From Coxiellaceae bacterium (GTDB lineage: Bacteria; Pseudomonadota; Gammaproteobacteria; Coxiellales; Coxiellaceae): DNA of 64,000 bases. Position 1 is the stretch's first letter. Every line of letters begins with the position of its first letter. Where the stretch lies: assembly GCA_011523685.1 (NCBI GenBank), contig WTGG01000028.1:26907-90906 (forward strand). Direction: 5' to 3'. Below, in pieces: positions 11,815 to 21,346 of the stretch. The translations under genes were made by a program, and so were the position numbers. The notes under the pieces are model-generated. The model was not told where the DNA came from. It made no database searches and was given only the letters and a program-made list of their open reading frames with translations.

Positions 11815-13059
11815 GTGAAAAGACGTGTTGTCGTAACAGGTTTGGGTTGTGTATCACCATTAGGTAATACAGTGCCAGATCTTTGGCAGGCTATTCAGGC
11901 GGGGCAAAGTGGCGCTCGTTTGATTGACGACTTTGATACAGCAGATTTCGCGACTCATTTTGCGGCTACCGTTAACAAGTTTGACGCGTCACTGACATTG
12001 TCTCCAAAAGAGGCGCGTCGCATTGATTTGTTTATTCAGTACGCAGTAGAGGCATCGCGTCAGGCAGTTATTGATGCGGGGCTTTCAGAGGCCCCTGAGT
12101 CATTTAATGATCGCTGCGGTGTCGCCATTGCCTCAGGTGTTGGTGGCTTGCAGACTATGCAAGACAATACTGAAAAGTTACTGAAATCTGGTCCCCGTAA
12201 AATTTCTCCATTTTTTATTCCAGGGCAAATTATCAATATGGCTTCTGGATATGTGTCGATGCAATATAAATTGCGTGGACCCAATCTCTCTATGGTTAGT
12301 GCTTGCGCTTCTTCTGCTCATTCAATCGGATTTTCTGCGCGTATGATTGAGTACGGTGATGCAGACATGATGATTACGGGTGGTGCAGAAAAGGGTAGTA
12401 CTCCTTTAGGTATTGGTGGCTTTAATGCTCTAAAAGCGCTATCAACTCGTAACGATGATCCAACAAAAGCCAGTCGCCCTTGGGATAAAGATCGTGATGG
12501 TTTTGTCTTGGGTGATGGTGCTGCTGTGTTGGTCTTAGAAGAGTATGAACATGCTAAAGCGCGTGGTGCTAAGATTTATGCTGAAATGAAAGGTTTTGGT
12601 ATGAGTGGTGATGCTTATCACATGACAGCGGCTGACCCTGATGGTGCTGGTTTTGTTTTAAGTATGAATCATGCTCTGAAAACAGCGGGTATGGCCCCTG
12701 AAGATATTGATTATGTGAATGCTCATGGAACATCTACACCATTAGCAGATCCTATTGAGTTGGGAGCGGTGAAACAGGTTTTTGGCGACCATGCCTACCA
12801 GTTAGCGATGAGCTCCACAAAGTCCATGACCGGTCATCTTTTGGGTGCTGCTGGTGGTATTGAAGCGTTATTGAGCTGCTTGGCTATTCGCGATCAAATT
12901 GCTCCACCCACGATTAATTTAGATAATCCTTCTGAGGGTTGTGATCTGGATTTGATACCTCATCATGCTCGTTCAATGTCTATTCGTTCAGTGTTATCTA
13001 ATTCTTTTGGCTTTGGAGGCACTAACTCCACATTGATTATCAGCCATCCAGATGCATAA
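11815..13059 (+). CDS. fabF: 3-oxoacyl-ACP synthase II (FabF)
   Basis: FabF extends acyl-ACP with malonyl-ACP and is the condensing enzyme that responds to temperature in Escherichia coli. It starts with GTG behind AAGGAG. The 414 residues contain Cys164 in SACASSAHS, a His in [11 protein letters not shown] (about 304) and the second His in [10 protein letters not shown] (about 341), the Cys-His-His triad of this group. Full length, no anomalies. Confidence 0.97.
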   Translation: MKRRVVVTGLGCVSPLGNTVPDLWQAIQAGQSGARLIDDFDTADFATHFAATVNKFDASLTLSPKEARRIDLFIQYAVEASRQAVIDAGLSEAPESFNDRCGVAIASGVGGLQTMQDNTEKLLKSGPRKISPFFIPGQIINMASGYVSMQYKLRGPNLSMVSACASSAHSIGFSARMIEYGDADMMITGGAEKGSTPLGIGGFNALKALSTRNDDPTKASRPWDKDRDGFVLGDGAAVLVLEEYEHAKARGAKIYAEMKGFGMSGDAYHMTAADPDGAGFVLSMNHALKTAGMAPEDIDYVNAHGTSTPLADPIELGAVKQVFGDHAYQLAMSSTKSMTGHLLGAAGGIEALLSCLAIRDQIAPPTINLDNPSEGCDLDLIPHHARSMSIRSVLSNSFGFGGTNSTLIISHPDA

Positions 13060-13154
13060 ACAACGCTGTTCTCATTAGTCACTTTTCAGTATGATAGAGC
13101 CGATTGTTTACGTTATTAATTAGATAACACGGCTTCCTTATGAAGGGGTAATGA

Positions 13155-14267
13155 ATGCGGTATTGGTTTCAACGGATGTTCCCTTGGCTATCAGGTTTGA
13201 TGGTCGTTGTTACTGTGTTTACTGCAACACTGGCTGCTCTGTGGTTCATCCCCGTACGTTGGTCAGCATCATCCTTACTGATAACACCAGGAATGTCTGA
13301 ATGGGGAATCGCTCAGCGTGTGGCGTCTGCTAATGTCTCTTATCCAGCGTGGCTAAGCACCTTACTCGTTAGATCATTTGGGGGGCGTAGTACCGTTCAC
13401 TATGGTGAGTACCGTTTAGATGAATCGATGTCATTATCACAATTATTGACTCACCTAACCGATCAGTCAGGCTTAGTGCAACATCATGTGACATTTATAG
13501 AAGGTTGGACGTTTGCACAAATTAAGCAAGCTTTGTTGCATGATGACACATTAAATCATTCGATGTTATCGGGCTCTAATGCTAGCCTATTGAAGGCGAT
13601 AGGCGTTGATGCAACGCATCCAGAAGGTCTTTTTTATCCTGATACCTATCACTATGTCTGGGGGAGCTCTGCATTACGTATTTTGAAGCAGTCACATCAG
13701 TTGATGAATCAGGTTTTGCAGAAAGCTTGGGAAAAGCGTGCTACAGGGTTGCCGTATCAGACGCCCTATGAAGCCTTGATTGTTGCTTCTATGATTGAAG
13801 TTGAATCACCTGCATTATCTGAGCGTCCTTTGATAGCGGGTGTTATTTTGAATCGATTGAAGAAAGGCATGCGATTACAAATTGATCCCACTGTACTCTA
13901 TGGTGCTGGAAAGCCGTTTGGTTCTCCGATTACTAAAAAAGACTTGGCCACTATCACACCCTATAATACATATCGTCAATCAGGTCTGCCTCCAACACCG
14001 ATTGATATGCCGAGTCGGTCATCCATCAAAGCCGCCTTGCACCCAATTAATAAAGGGTATCTTTATTATGTTTCTAATGGTGATGGTACCCATACGTTTT
14101 CAACGACCTATGCAGAACACCAGCAGGGGGTGGCGCATTACCGTAAGATTGAAAAACAAAGAAAACAACTGGAGCATCTTCCATTATCATCATCATTGCC
14201 AATCTTAAAGTTTGAGTGGCAACGTCTGATGATGCGCTCTTTACAATGGTTTATTTTTAATGGGTAG
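13155..14267 (+). CDS. mltG: Endolytic transglycosylase MltG (YceG-like)
   Basis: MltG is an inner-membrane lytic transglycosylase thought to release new glycan strands and so set their length. The 370-residue protein has one N-terminal membrane helix (about 12-33), a LysM-like region and the YceG domain with catalytic Glu215 in ASMIEVESP, followed by GVILNRLKKGMRLQIDPTV. GAAGGGG lies 6 bases before the chosen ATG; another ATG 4 bases earlier is in a different frame. There is no pabC between fabF and mltG, unlike Escherichia coli. It ends 6 bases before tmk. Confidence 0.95.
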   Translation: MRYWFQRMFPWLSGLMVVVTVFTATLAALWFIPVRWSASSLLITPGMSEWGIAQRVASANVSYPAWLSTLLVRSFGGRSTVHYGEYRLDESMSLSQLLTHLTDQSGLVQHHVTFIEGWTFAQIKQALLHDDTLNHSMLSGSNASLLKAIGVDATHPEGLFYPDTYHYVWGSSALRILKQSHQLMNQVLQKAWEKRATGLPYQTPYEALIVASMIEVESPALSERPLIAGVILNRLKKGMRLQIDPTVLYGAGKPFGSPITKKDLATITPYNTYRQSGLPPTPIDMPSRSSIKAALHPINKGYLYYVSNGDGTHTFSTTYAEHQQGVAHYRKIEKQRKQLEHLPLSSSLPILKFEWQRLMMRSLQWFIFNG

Positions 14268-14273
14268 AACACT

Positions 14274-14915
14274 ATGAATGCACGTACAGGTTATTTTATT
14301 TCATTAGAAGGTGTTGAAGGCGTTGGCAAAAGCACCGCTAAAACGTGGATTGAGGGTTTTATTCGACAGCATGGTATTGATTTAGTCGTTACTCGTGAAC
14401 CCGGTGGAACAGAGGTTGCTGAGCAAATTCGTCAGGTGTTATTGCATTCTCATCAAGAGCCTGTCGCAATTGATACTGAGGTCTTATTAATGTATGCCAG
14501 TCGAGCACAAAATATTCATCAAGTGATTACCCCCGCTTTAGCGGCTAATCAGTGGGTGCTGGCTGATCGCTTTGCCGATGCGAGTTTGGCCTATCAGGGC
14601 GGTGGCCGTGAAGTGGGGCAAGAGCGTATGACTATTATTAATGACTGGGTGCTACAAGGGTTAAAACCAGATTTAACCATTTTACTAGATGCGCCCGTTG
14701 AAGTAGGATTGCAACGCTTAGAAGCACGTGGTGACAAGGACCGTATTGAACAAGAGTCGGTTCACTTTTTTCATCGTGTCCGTGATGCGTATTTAAAGCT
14801 GGCGAATGACGAGCCTGATCGTTATCGAATAGTGGATGCAACCCAATCCATTGCTGAGGTTGAAGAGCAATTGCGTCGTATTCTTGAGCCTATTATTACG
14901 AGGCTTGCTGTATGA
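14274..14915 (+). CDS. tmk: Thymidylate kinase
   Basis: Phosphorylates dTMP to dTDP, essential for DNA synthesis. The 213-residue protein has the P-loop GVEGVGKST (13-21), the DR(Y/F)-type motif as ADRFADASLAYQGGGR, and the LID region EARGDKDRIEQE. Overlaps holB by 4 bases (ATGA). Confidence 0.97.
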   Translation: MNARTGYFISLEGVEGVGKSTAKTWIEGFIRQHGIDLVVTREPGGTEVAEQIRQVLLHSHQEPVAIDTEVLLMYASRAQNIHQVITPALAANQWVLADRFADASLAYQGGGREVGQERMTIINDWVLQGLKPDLTILLDAPVEVGLQRLEARGDKDRIEQESVHFFHRVRDAYLKLANDEPDRYRIVDATQSIAEVEEQLRRILEPIITRLAV

Positions 14916-15895
14916 ACTATCCTTGGCTGAAAAAAAACTGGCAACAGTTGTTGTCGCAATATCAACGTCAGGCAGTGCATCATGCACTTTTATTTTCAGG
15001 TGCGGCAGGCCTCGGTAAGCGAGCCTGTGCTCATGCATTTACTCAGTTATTATTGTGTGATCATGGGCAAGGTCGAGATGAAGCCTGCGGAACTTGTCAG
15101 TCGTGTCGTTGGCTATCTGAGGGTGTTCACCCAGATGCGTATACCATTACGCTTCAAGAAAAAGCCTCGACCATAAAAGTCGATCAAATTCGTGAGCTAT
15201 CAGATCAGCTTTCCCAAACCTCACATCGTGGTGGTTATCAAGTGGTGTGTTTGTATCCTGCGGATACACTCTCATTAGCGGCAGCTAATGCTTTATTGAA
15301 AACCCTTGAAGAACCCTTAGGAAAAGTGGTGTTTATGTTAGTGACCGACTATAAAGATAGATTGCCCATTACGGTGCAAAGTCGTTGTCAATTGCAAGCT
15401 TTTCAAATGAGTCAGCCTGATGAGGCAGAACAGTGGCTAGCATCACAGCTGGAAGAGACGCAATTAACACCTTCGCAGTTATTACGAGTGGCTCATGGTG
15501 CCCCTTTGTTGGCGAAGACATTGGCTGAAGAGGGTTATGCCGATTTACAGCATCGCGTGCTGGAACAATTGATCGCCTTGTTAACTCGTAAAGAGCATCC
15601 AGTTGCAGTAACCACTGTGTTAATGAAGTTTGATATAGTCCGTGTATTTGATACGTTGTTGATGGTTGTGGGTGACTTAATTAAACGTGCAGTAGGAGCT
15701 TCCTCCATGTATACGGTATTGGGTAGTGAGCAGTTAGCGCAATTTCCAGCAGTTGCTTCCCTGCCGATGAGTTCTTTACACAGTTGGTTGTCGGCTTGTA
15801 TAGAGACTCGTGCTTCGCTGCAGCGACATCCAGGCCTTAATGTCCAAATGGCACTCGAATCATTGTTGATTCAATGGTCTGCTATAAAACAATAA
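14912..15895 (+). CDS. holB: DNA polymerase III delta' subunit
   Basis: The delta' subunit is part of the clamp loader. The 327-residue protein shows the AAA+ fold with a partial P-loop (GAAGLGKR), the zinc module with four cysteines (C-D-H...CGTCQSC, about 50-68) and the sensor-1-like segment ANALLKTLEEP. Coupled to tmk. Many gammaproteobacteria have a PilZ gene after holB; here tatD follows directly. Confidence 0.95.
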   Translation: MNYPWLKKNWQQLLSQYQRQAVHHALLFSGAAGLGKRACAHAFTQLLLCDHGQGRDEACGTCQSCRWLSEGVHPDAYTITLQEKASTIKVDQIRELSDQLSQTSHRGGYQVVCLYPADTLSLAAANALLKTLEEPLGKVVFMLVTDYKDRLPITVQSRCQLQAFQMSQPDEAEQWLASQLEETQLTPSQLLRVAHGAPLLAKTLAEEGYADLQHRVLEQLIALLTRKEHPVAVTTVLMKFDIVRVFDTLLMVVGDLIKRAVGASSMYTVLGSEQLAQFPAVASLPMSSLHSWLSACIETRASLQRHPGLNVQMALESLLIQWSAIKQ

Positions 15896-15911
15896 TCATA
15901 GGAAAATTATT

Positions 15912-16679
15912 ATGATCGATACACATTGCCATTTAAACTTATTAGATTTAACGCCTTTTGATGGCAGTGAGCAGTCGATGATTGCCGATATGCTGGATCA
16001 TGGTGTCAATCGTGTGGTGTGTATCTCAATCGACCTTGAGTCATTGCCTGACGTATTGGCCTTTTCTGATCGTTACGATTGTGTTTATGCTTCAGTCGGT
16101 GTGCACCCATCATCTTCTACAGAAGCAGGGCCTAATGTTGAAACACTGGTCGAGCTTGCTCAACACCCTAAAGTAGTGGCGATTGGTGAAACGGGTCTGG
16201 ATTATCATTATAACGAAACTGGCCTTGAGAACATGCGTGAGCAATTCAGAACGCATATTCATACAGCGCATGCTGTGAAAAAGCCATTGGTGATTCATAC
16301 CCGTGCAGCGCAAGACGATACTTTGCAAATTATGAAAGATGAACAGGCTCGAGATGTCGGCGGTATCATGCATTGTTTTACTGAGTCTCAAGCGATGGCA
16401 AAAGCAGCTATGGATATGGGTTTTTATATTTCATTTTCAGGGATAGTCACCTTTAAAAATGCAGCGAATGTGCAAGCAGTGGCTGACTATGTTCCTCTCG
16501 ATCGTATGTTAATTGAAACTGATGCACCATACCTGACACCGGTGCCATTCAGGGGTAAGCCTAATCGGCCTAGTTACGTTAGGTTTGTTGCTGAAAAGCT
16601 CGCAGAGATTAAGCAATGTTCAGTAGAAGAAGTGGTCAATATTACGACGCGTAATGCTGAGAAGGTGTTTGGTTTTTAA
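15912..16679 (+). CDS. tatD: TatD family metal-dependent hydrolase (YcfH-like)
   Basis: A TatD-family TIM-barrel hydrolase of 255 residues; relatives act as metal-dependent DNases, and the position after holB marks it as the YcfH branch. Metal ligands seen: DTHCHL (3-8), GETGLDYHY (about 92-100), VIHTRAA, IMHCFTES and ETDAPYLTP. Last gene of the co-directional block that began with rluC. Confidence 0.93.
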   Translation: MIDTHCHLNLLDLTPFDGSEQSMIADMLDHGVNRVVCISIDLESLPDVLAFSDRYDCVYASVGVHPSSSTEAGPNVETLVELAQHPKVVAIGETGLDYHYNETGLENMREQFRTHIHTAHAVKKPLVIHTRAAQDDTLQIMKDEQARDVGGIMHCFTESQAMAKAAMDMGFYISFSGIVTFKNAANVQAVADYVPLDRMLIETDAPYLTPVPFRGKPNRPSYVRFVAEKLAEIKQCSVEEVVNITTRNAEKVFGF

Positions 16680-17542
16680 TTGGTTAGCGATTTAAGATTT
16701 TTGTTGTAATAATGGATGTTTTCCTTTTAGTCGCTGCTTGAAGTGTTTAATAGTGGAATGGCTATTTTATGGTGTATAGCTTTGATTTCGTCGAAAGATA
16801 TTGTTTTAGCGTTTAGCGTTCTTTCGATCTGATAGGTCTTCGCACACAGCTTTATGACATAATGAGCTAAGTCATTCTTCTTGTCAGCTATTAGGTATGT
16901 ATGATCGCATGAAAGTCTGGATGTGCATCGCAGCAAAAATTCATATACTAGACGTGCTCAACCAATAGCAAGCTGATAGGCGTACAGGTAGTTCACATAA
17001 AGCGTTCGCTTATGGGGCAAGCTGGTTGTGCTGTACCACGCTCCCCGGAACCCTCCTTATCACAGGTTTTTCCTGTAAAGAAGGACTATGCGCGTAACCT
17101 TATGATTTTTCATCTATTTGAATCAATTTTTATGCTATAATGTTCATTAGAAGGAAATGCTCATGTGATAGATGTATCGCAGAAATTACCTATTTGTAAG
17201 TTGAAGTTGCGGCTTAGCTTTCTAAAAATGGTCACCTAATGTGGACGTAACGTTTACTTTTGCTTCCTTCTTATCCCTAAAGATAATATCTTGCGTTATA
17301 TGCTTCTAACAAACATGATTTTTTTATTGAACTAATTTCTCTTATGACTCCTTGTAATATCATTAAAAGGAGGGGTGTGCTGTTGGTTGTCGCCGATTAT
17401 TTAACTATTGATGTCATTGAATTTGTCGTTTATTCCAGTGGTGTTAGAGGTGAGTTCATGTGATTTTCGTGAGAGTTATAATTTAAATTGTCAAGCAGTG
17501 TAAGTTTTTGACTTTTTGTAGTGATTTTGCGAGATCAATGTT
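16680..17542. other. Gene-poor stretch with an ORF remnant
   Basis: No intact gene. On the minus strand a 69-codon frame (16727-16936) continues upstream past a single TGA for at least 30 further codons that read, in the same frame, GGFRGAWYSTTSLPHK and onward to about 17065. This looks like the decayed 3' part of a gene of unknown kind. The interval 16950-17095 is GC-richer than its surroundings and includes a short hairpin (ACAGG-ttttt-CCTGT). The rest, to 17542, shows nothing recognisable. Confidence 0.35.
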
Positions 17543-18223
17543 TCAAGGCGATAATGTACTGTCTTTCTTAGTGCATAATGCTAGAAACGTCACCCTACTT
17601 TTTTTTGTATCTAATGAAAAAACAGCGGCAACGTCATACCCTTCTTTAGTTCCTAATACTCCATACCCATAAACTAAGATTGGTGAATTGACAGCCCTAG
17701 ATGGAGAAAGGTCTGTGTCATAAGTTCCTATTTTGTTAGTGAAATCAGTACTTGAAGGAACATTAATATCCCAATTTCCATAATCATCATCATCGCAATC
17801 TGGATTATTATGAAAGCTGACAGAATTCTTATTCTGATCGTAAACATAGTCTGCCAGCGTGCAATTTTCGTTGCGTGGCCTAATTCTAATTTCAGTTGTT
17901 TGATTGCCAGTGTCAGACCAATACAGCTTACTCTCTTCGGTTTGGAATTCATAATGGTCATCAACAATGGTTAAATACATACTTGATGAATTTGGCCCAT
18001 ATTTATTGACAGCTTCGGGGTAGGTATTACAGTTAGATGTGACTATTGGGGTACCATTATTTACATAAGTTTCAAACTTTGTTTGTATTTCAGATGTAAA
18101 TTCATTCAGGGCTGTGGCCACTTCGCTCCTTGAAGATGGTTCTTCCGCGACACTTGAGTATTCTTTTGCATGCACAGTTATAGTGAACATAGATAAGACG
18201 AGTATTGAAGTTTTCTTGTACAT
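17543..18223 (-). CDS. Secreted orphan protein
   Basis: A 226-residue protein with a Sec signal peptide (MYKKTSILVLSMFTITVHA, cleavage after about residue 19). The mature part has four cysteines, compatible with two disulfides, and an acidic run CDDDDYGNWD near residue 140. It ends in a segment (VAAVFSLDTKKSRVTFLALC) that could be a beta strand pair. I recognise no family; a pilin-like or small beta-sandwich fold is conceivable but not shown. Part of the N-terminal region is duplicated in decayed form at about 19215-19290. Likely periplasmic or secreted. Confidence 0.7.
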   Translation of the reverse strand: MYKKTSILVLSMFTITVHAKEYSSVAEEPSSRSEVATALNEFTSEIQTKFETYVNNGTPIVTSNCNTYPEAVNKYGPNSSSMYLTIVDDHYEFQTEESKLYWSDTGNQTTEIRIRPRNENCTLADYVYDQNKNSVSFHNNPDCDDDDYGNWDINVPSSTDFTNKIGTYDTDLSPSRAVNSPILVYGYGVLGTKEGYDVAAVFSLDTKKSRVTFLALCTKKDSTLSP

Positions 18224-19214
18224 CTGTAATCACTCTCTGTATTGAATGTAAAGGTTATTTTTTTATTTCTGCTTGTCTTCTACACTATTTATTATAGATA
18301 GTAATATCAGGATTTTCTATAAAGAGTGATAATTCTATCTAACCTCATGATTTTAAATTATTTTATAATCTCCTTGTTTGTCTGATCATTCAGATATTTC
18401 TTACGTTATCCCTTTTGTAAATTTTAGTAGATACAATAATTAATTCGTTATCCATGAACATGGAGTTAAAAAGTTAGATGCTGTCCAACACATCTCCTTC
18501 GCCATATTATTTAGCAGGTAGAGAAAGCAATAAGGTGACTGCTACTAATGCAGTTAATATCTGTTACATTGCTAGACCCCGTATTTTTTATTAATGACTT
18601 AACTCATTATTCTCATCCCCACTTTTATTGTTATTGGTTGTATGATAGCTGAAAAATGGAAATCCTTTGTTGGGACCTTTGACTCACTGATTTTCTTGCT
18701 ACATTAAGCCCTTTATTTCACTAGCCGGCAATCAACCTGCCAATAGATAGTGCATCTCTGCCTTCCTTGCCGGAAAAATGGCATTCTCATACCCCCCCCG
18801 GCCTTGCCATCCCTGGATCGGCGCTCACCGGTGAAACGCATGCGTTTTCTTGATCCTCTTCGCTCTCCAAATAGGAAGTTTGTTCGAATGCTTTAAGAGA
18901 TTGCTTTTTTACTGTGATTTTTTAATGATGTCGATTAACCGTAATAATTAAGGCCGAGACTTTTAAATATCTCAAAAGAAGAGATGTTTTATTTATATTT
19001 GGTAATTGGCAAGCGTCCAAATTCTACATTAAGGACGCTTATTAATTAAGCATGCTCACAATTCATCGATTAGGATTTGATAAATCGCCTTGTTGCGATG
19101 CACTAATTTTAACGCCATTGGATACAGTGATGTGCATTTCTAGTTCATGTGTGCTTATAGGTTGATGGTTGATAAAATACAAGAGTGTAGTTGATGTCAC
19201 GGTTACAATTAGCA
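18224..19214. other. Gene-poor, AT-rich stretch
   Basis: About 1 kb without a gene. It contains the upstream region of the secreted protein gene and an unexplained GC-richer patch at about 18720-18860 (includes a run of eight C) whose base composition differs from the rest. No transposase, RNA gene or repeat structure could be identified. Confidence 0.4.
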
Positions 19215-19290
19215 TAATCTTCAAACTTTGTTTGTACTTCAGGTATAGATTCATCTTGGGAGGCAGCTTGTGAGCGTCTAGGTGTGGGTG
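19130..19290 (-). pseudogene. Decayed partial copy of the secreted protein gene
   Basis: The minus strand here reads ESIPEVQTKFEDYANC in one frame, matching EFTSEIQTKFETYVNN of the secreted protein at 17543-18223. At the DNA level the block CTTCAAACTTTGTTTGTA near 19217 and TTTCAAACTTTGTTTGTA near 18070 are nearly identical. The copy has no signal peptide or start codon and stops soon after, so it is a remnant of a second family member. A 63-codon frame at 19063-19254 in another phase is probably incidental. Confidence 0.5.
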
Positions 19291-19536
19291 GATATGTGTT
19301 AATGATTTTTTATCAGTAAGTTTGATAATTAGTCTGTCGTATCCTAGGAGAAATAGTTGATGGTAATAATAGTGTCATATCAATCGATCATTTATTGGTT
19401 GTGTCTTAGTCCTTATGTTAACTGTGAAAAAGATGTTTCGTACGATCTCCATGGTTGATTAGATCATCCGAGATAATTTTTTATTTCTGGGGTTGTACTA
19501 TTTTTGACTACAACTAATGAAGGGTTAATGATTTGT

Positions 19537-19569
19537 TTTAACATTTTCTTAATATCACTTTGTTATAGT
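19537..19569 (+). promoter_or_regulatory. PmrA-like box and -10 element
   Basis: Two 9-base half-sites, TTTAACATT and CTTAATATC, are separated by 2 bases (19537-19556). A -10 element TATAGT follows exactly 7 bases later (19564-19569). This matches the Legionella/Coxiella PmrA pattern cTTAATatT-N2-cTTAATatT in sequence and layout. It sits 42 bases before the start of the small acidic protein gene. Confidence 0.6.
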
Positions 19570-19610
19570 AAAATTTCAATGTTAATTAAGTCCGCTAAGG
19601 AGTTTTTATA

Positions 19611-19877
19611 ATGCCAGTTCTAGATAATAATGGAAATATTATACCCAGTGATGATGACATTTACACGATACAAGTTCTTTCGAATGTTAATCAGCAAGAA
19701 GAAAATGACAACATTTCGTTGGATGAACCCCCGCCGGCACCAGTTCTCCAGCATACTGGCCACCAATATGACATTATATACTACGGTTCCATCTTCAATA
19801 ATAATCACGACTTACCAACTGATGAGCATCAACAACAAAATAACCCAGTTCAAAACAATGCCGTTGCTGGGTTGTAA
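19611..19877 (+). CDS. Small acidic disordered protein, candidate effector
   Basis: An 88-residue acidic protein rich in Asn, Gln, Asp and Pro, predicted to be largely unstructured. It has no signal peptide, membrane segment or motif I recognise. The gene looks real because the ATG follows AAGGAG at 8 bases and because a PmrA-like box with a -10 element lies just upstream. In Legionella and Coxiella that box controls Dot/Icm effectors, so an exported effector role is a reasonable guess, not a demonstration. It stands alone between non-coding DNA and the mltB-like gene. Confidence 0.6.
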   Translation: MPVLDNNGNIIPSDDDIYTIQVLSNVNQQEENDNISLDEPPPAPVLQHTGHQYDIIYYGSIFNNNHDLPTDEHQQQNNPVQNNAVAGL

Positions 19878-19951
19878 TTTTTTTTCACAAGATTGACATG
19901 CTTTTTATCGTACGATATTAGCCTTTCAAAGCAATAGCGGTATTATTTACA

Positions 19952-20944
19952 TCATTGACTGATGTCATTTAAGCCATTTGCAGCGCAAATGGCTTGTGCC
20001 ATGGTGTTAACAGCGCCAATGAAGTAAATTGAATTATTCCAGTGTTTGATGACCGTAAAGTTTGTAAATACCATAAAGGTAGGTCCACCGTCTGGTTGTG
20101 CAATATACGCTGGCAGTGTTTTATTGATTCTTTGTGTATGTTGAAATGTTATGCCCAGTTTTAACCAATGGGCTACGGGTTGTGTCGTTTTTTTATTGAT
20201 AAGATTTTTGTTGAAGTTTTGAGGAAGTGTCACTGGTATCATGATGGGCTGATTGCTTTCCCAGCCATTTTTTTTCAAAAAATTAGCAGCAGATGCTAAA
20301 GCATCCGATGTGTTTGTCCAAATATCTTTTCTACCATCCCCGTTAAAATCAACAGCATAGGTTTCCCAGCTTGAAGGCATGAATTGTGGTTGCCCTGATG
20401 CGCCGGCCCAGGCGCCTTTAAATTGACTCAGTGATATTTGTTTGTTATCCACCATTTTTAAAGCAATCAGTAATTCTTTCTGGTAAAAATCTTTTCGTGA
20501 GCTTTGAAAGCCGAGCGTTGCGAGTGATTGAATAACAGGAAGCTTACCTTGATCTTTTCCGTATGACGATTCTAGTCCCCAAATGGCAGTGATGACACAG
20601 GCATTAACGCCGTACTGTTTTTGGATTGTTTGTAATGTTTTTTGATTGAGTTTGAATTCTTTTATGCCCATTTGTATGCGTGCGTTATCAGCCCGAGACT
20701 TGATGTATTGCGGGTAGGTGATGGTTTGCTCTGGTTGATGGGTTGATTGAGTTTTAACAATAGGGTTTGGGGCTTGTAACTGGTCTAATGCTTGGTTTAG
20801 CGTTTTTTGGCTAATACCAGCTTGTTTGCCTTCTTCTTTCATGTGTTCGATAAAAGCATCCCATGTTTGACTGTAGGAAAATATAGGAAAGCCAAGGATG
20901 AGGAGTAAGGTTGTAATGGCGATCCATTTCTGACGTTGAGGCAT
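19952..20944 (-). CDS. MltB-family lytic murein transglycosylase
   Basis: A periplasmic glycoside hydrolase family 103-type enzyme (SLT_2) that cleaves peptidoglycan glycan strands to leave anhydro ends. I place the start at ATG 20944, with AAGGA 8 bases upstream; a longer frame from 20989 has no ribosome site. The 330 residues begin with a signal peptide (about 1-25), followed by the catalytic block AIWGLESSYGK with Glu125, IQSLATLGFQSSRKDFY and GASGQPQFMPSSW. An EF-hand-like loop, DFNGDGRKDIW, is present as in MltB, where it binds calcium. No lipobox is seen, so it is probably soluble, like the shorter Slt35 form. C-terminal part is family-specific. Confidence 0.92.
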   Translation of the reverse strand: MPQRQKWIAITTLLLILGFPIFSYSQTWDAFIEHMKEEGKQAGISQKTLNQALDQLQAPNPIVKTQSTHQPEQTITYPQYIKSRADNARIQMGIKEFKLNQKTLQTIQKQYGVNACVITAIWGLESSYGKDQGKLPVIQSLATLGFQSSRKDFYQKELLIALKMVDNKQISLSQFKGAWAGASGQPQFMPSSWETYAVDFNGDGRKDIWTNTSDALASAANFLKKNGWESNQPIMIPVTLPQNFNKNLINKKTTQPVAHWLKLGITFQHTQRINKTLPAYIAQPDGGPTFMVFTNFTVIKHWNNSIYFIGAVNTMAQAICAANGLNDISQ

Positions 20945-21187
20945 CCTGTAATTCCTTAGTTCGACTCTATGTATTATAAAAGTTAACATGGGTATCTACA
21001 AATATCGCCAGTGAAGTTTAAGTACTTTTGCTTTACTTCATCATGTTGGTTTAAAAACACTGATAGGGAATTGGGTAGGTGCTTAATGCAGAGATTATTT
21101 AATATGGGTTTATGGCATGATTTTCAAGATAGTGTCAATTTGCATAGTTACTGCTTTTCTGGTGATTGACAGTTGTCCTGACTTTTT

Positions 21188-21207
21188 CTTAACTCAACAT
21201 TAAATAG
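21188..21207 (+). promoter_or_regulatory. Weak PmrA-like tandem repeat
   Basis: CTTAACTCA-AC-ATTAAATAG has the TTAA-N7-TTAA core of a PmrA box, but no good -10 lies 7 bases downstream. It is about 140 bases before the cysteine-rich gene. The core alone is expected by chance roughly once per 15 kb in DNA of this composition. Confidence 0.3.
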
Positions 21208-21346
21208 CAAATTTACCCATTGTATCGGATAAAAATATAGACAATAGGTGAAAATTGATTAACTATTGTGCTTATTATTTTCTCTTGCATGCTAAATGCT
21301 GATGAGATGTTTGTTTGATAATGGTACTTAAATGGGGAGAACCCTA

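Noticed and set aside
19063..19254. 63-codon frame with a hydrophobic stretch
   Set aside because: It is out of phase with the recognisable remnant of the secreted protein at the same place.
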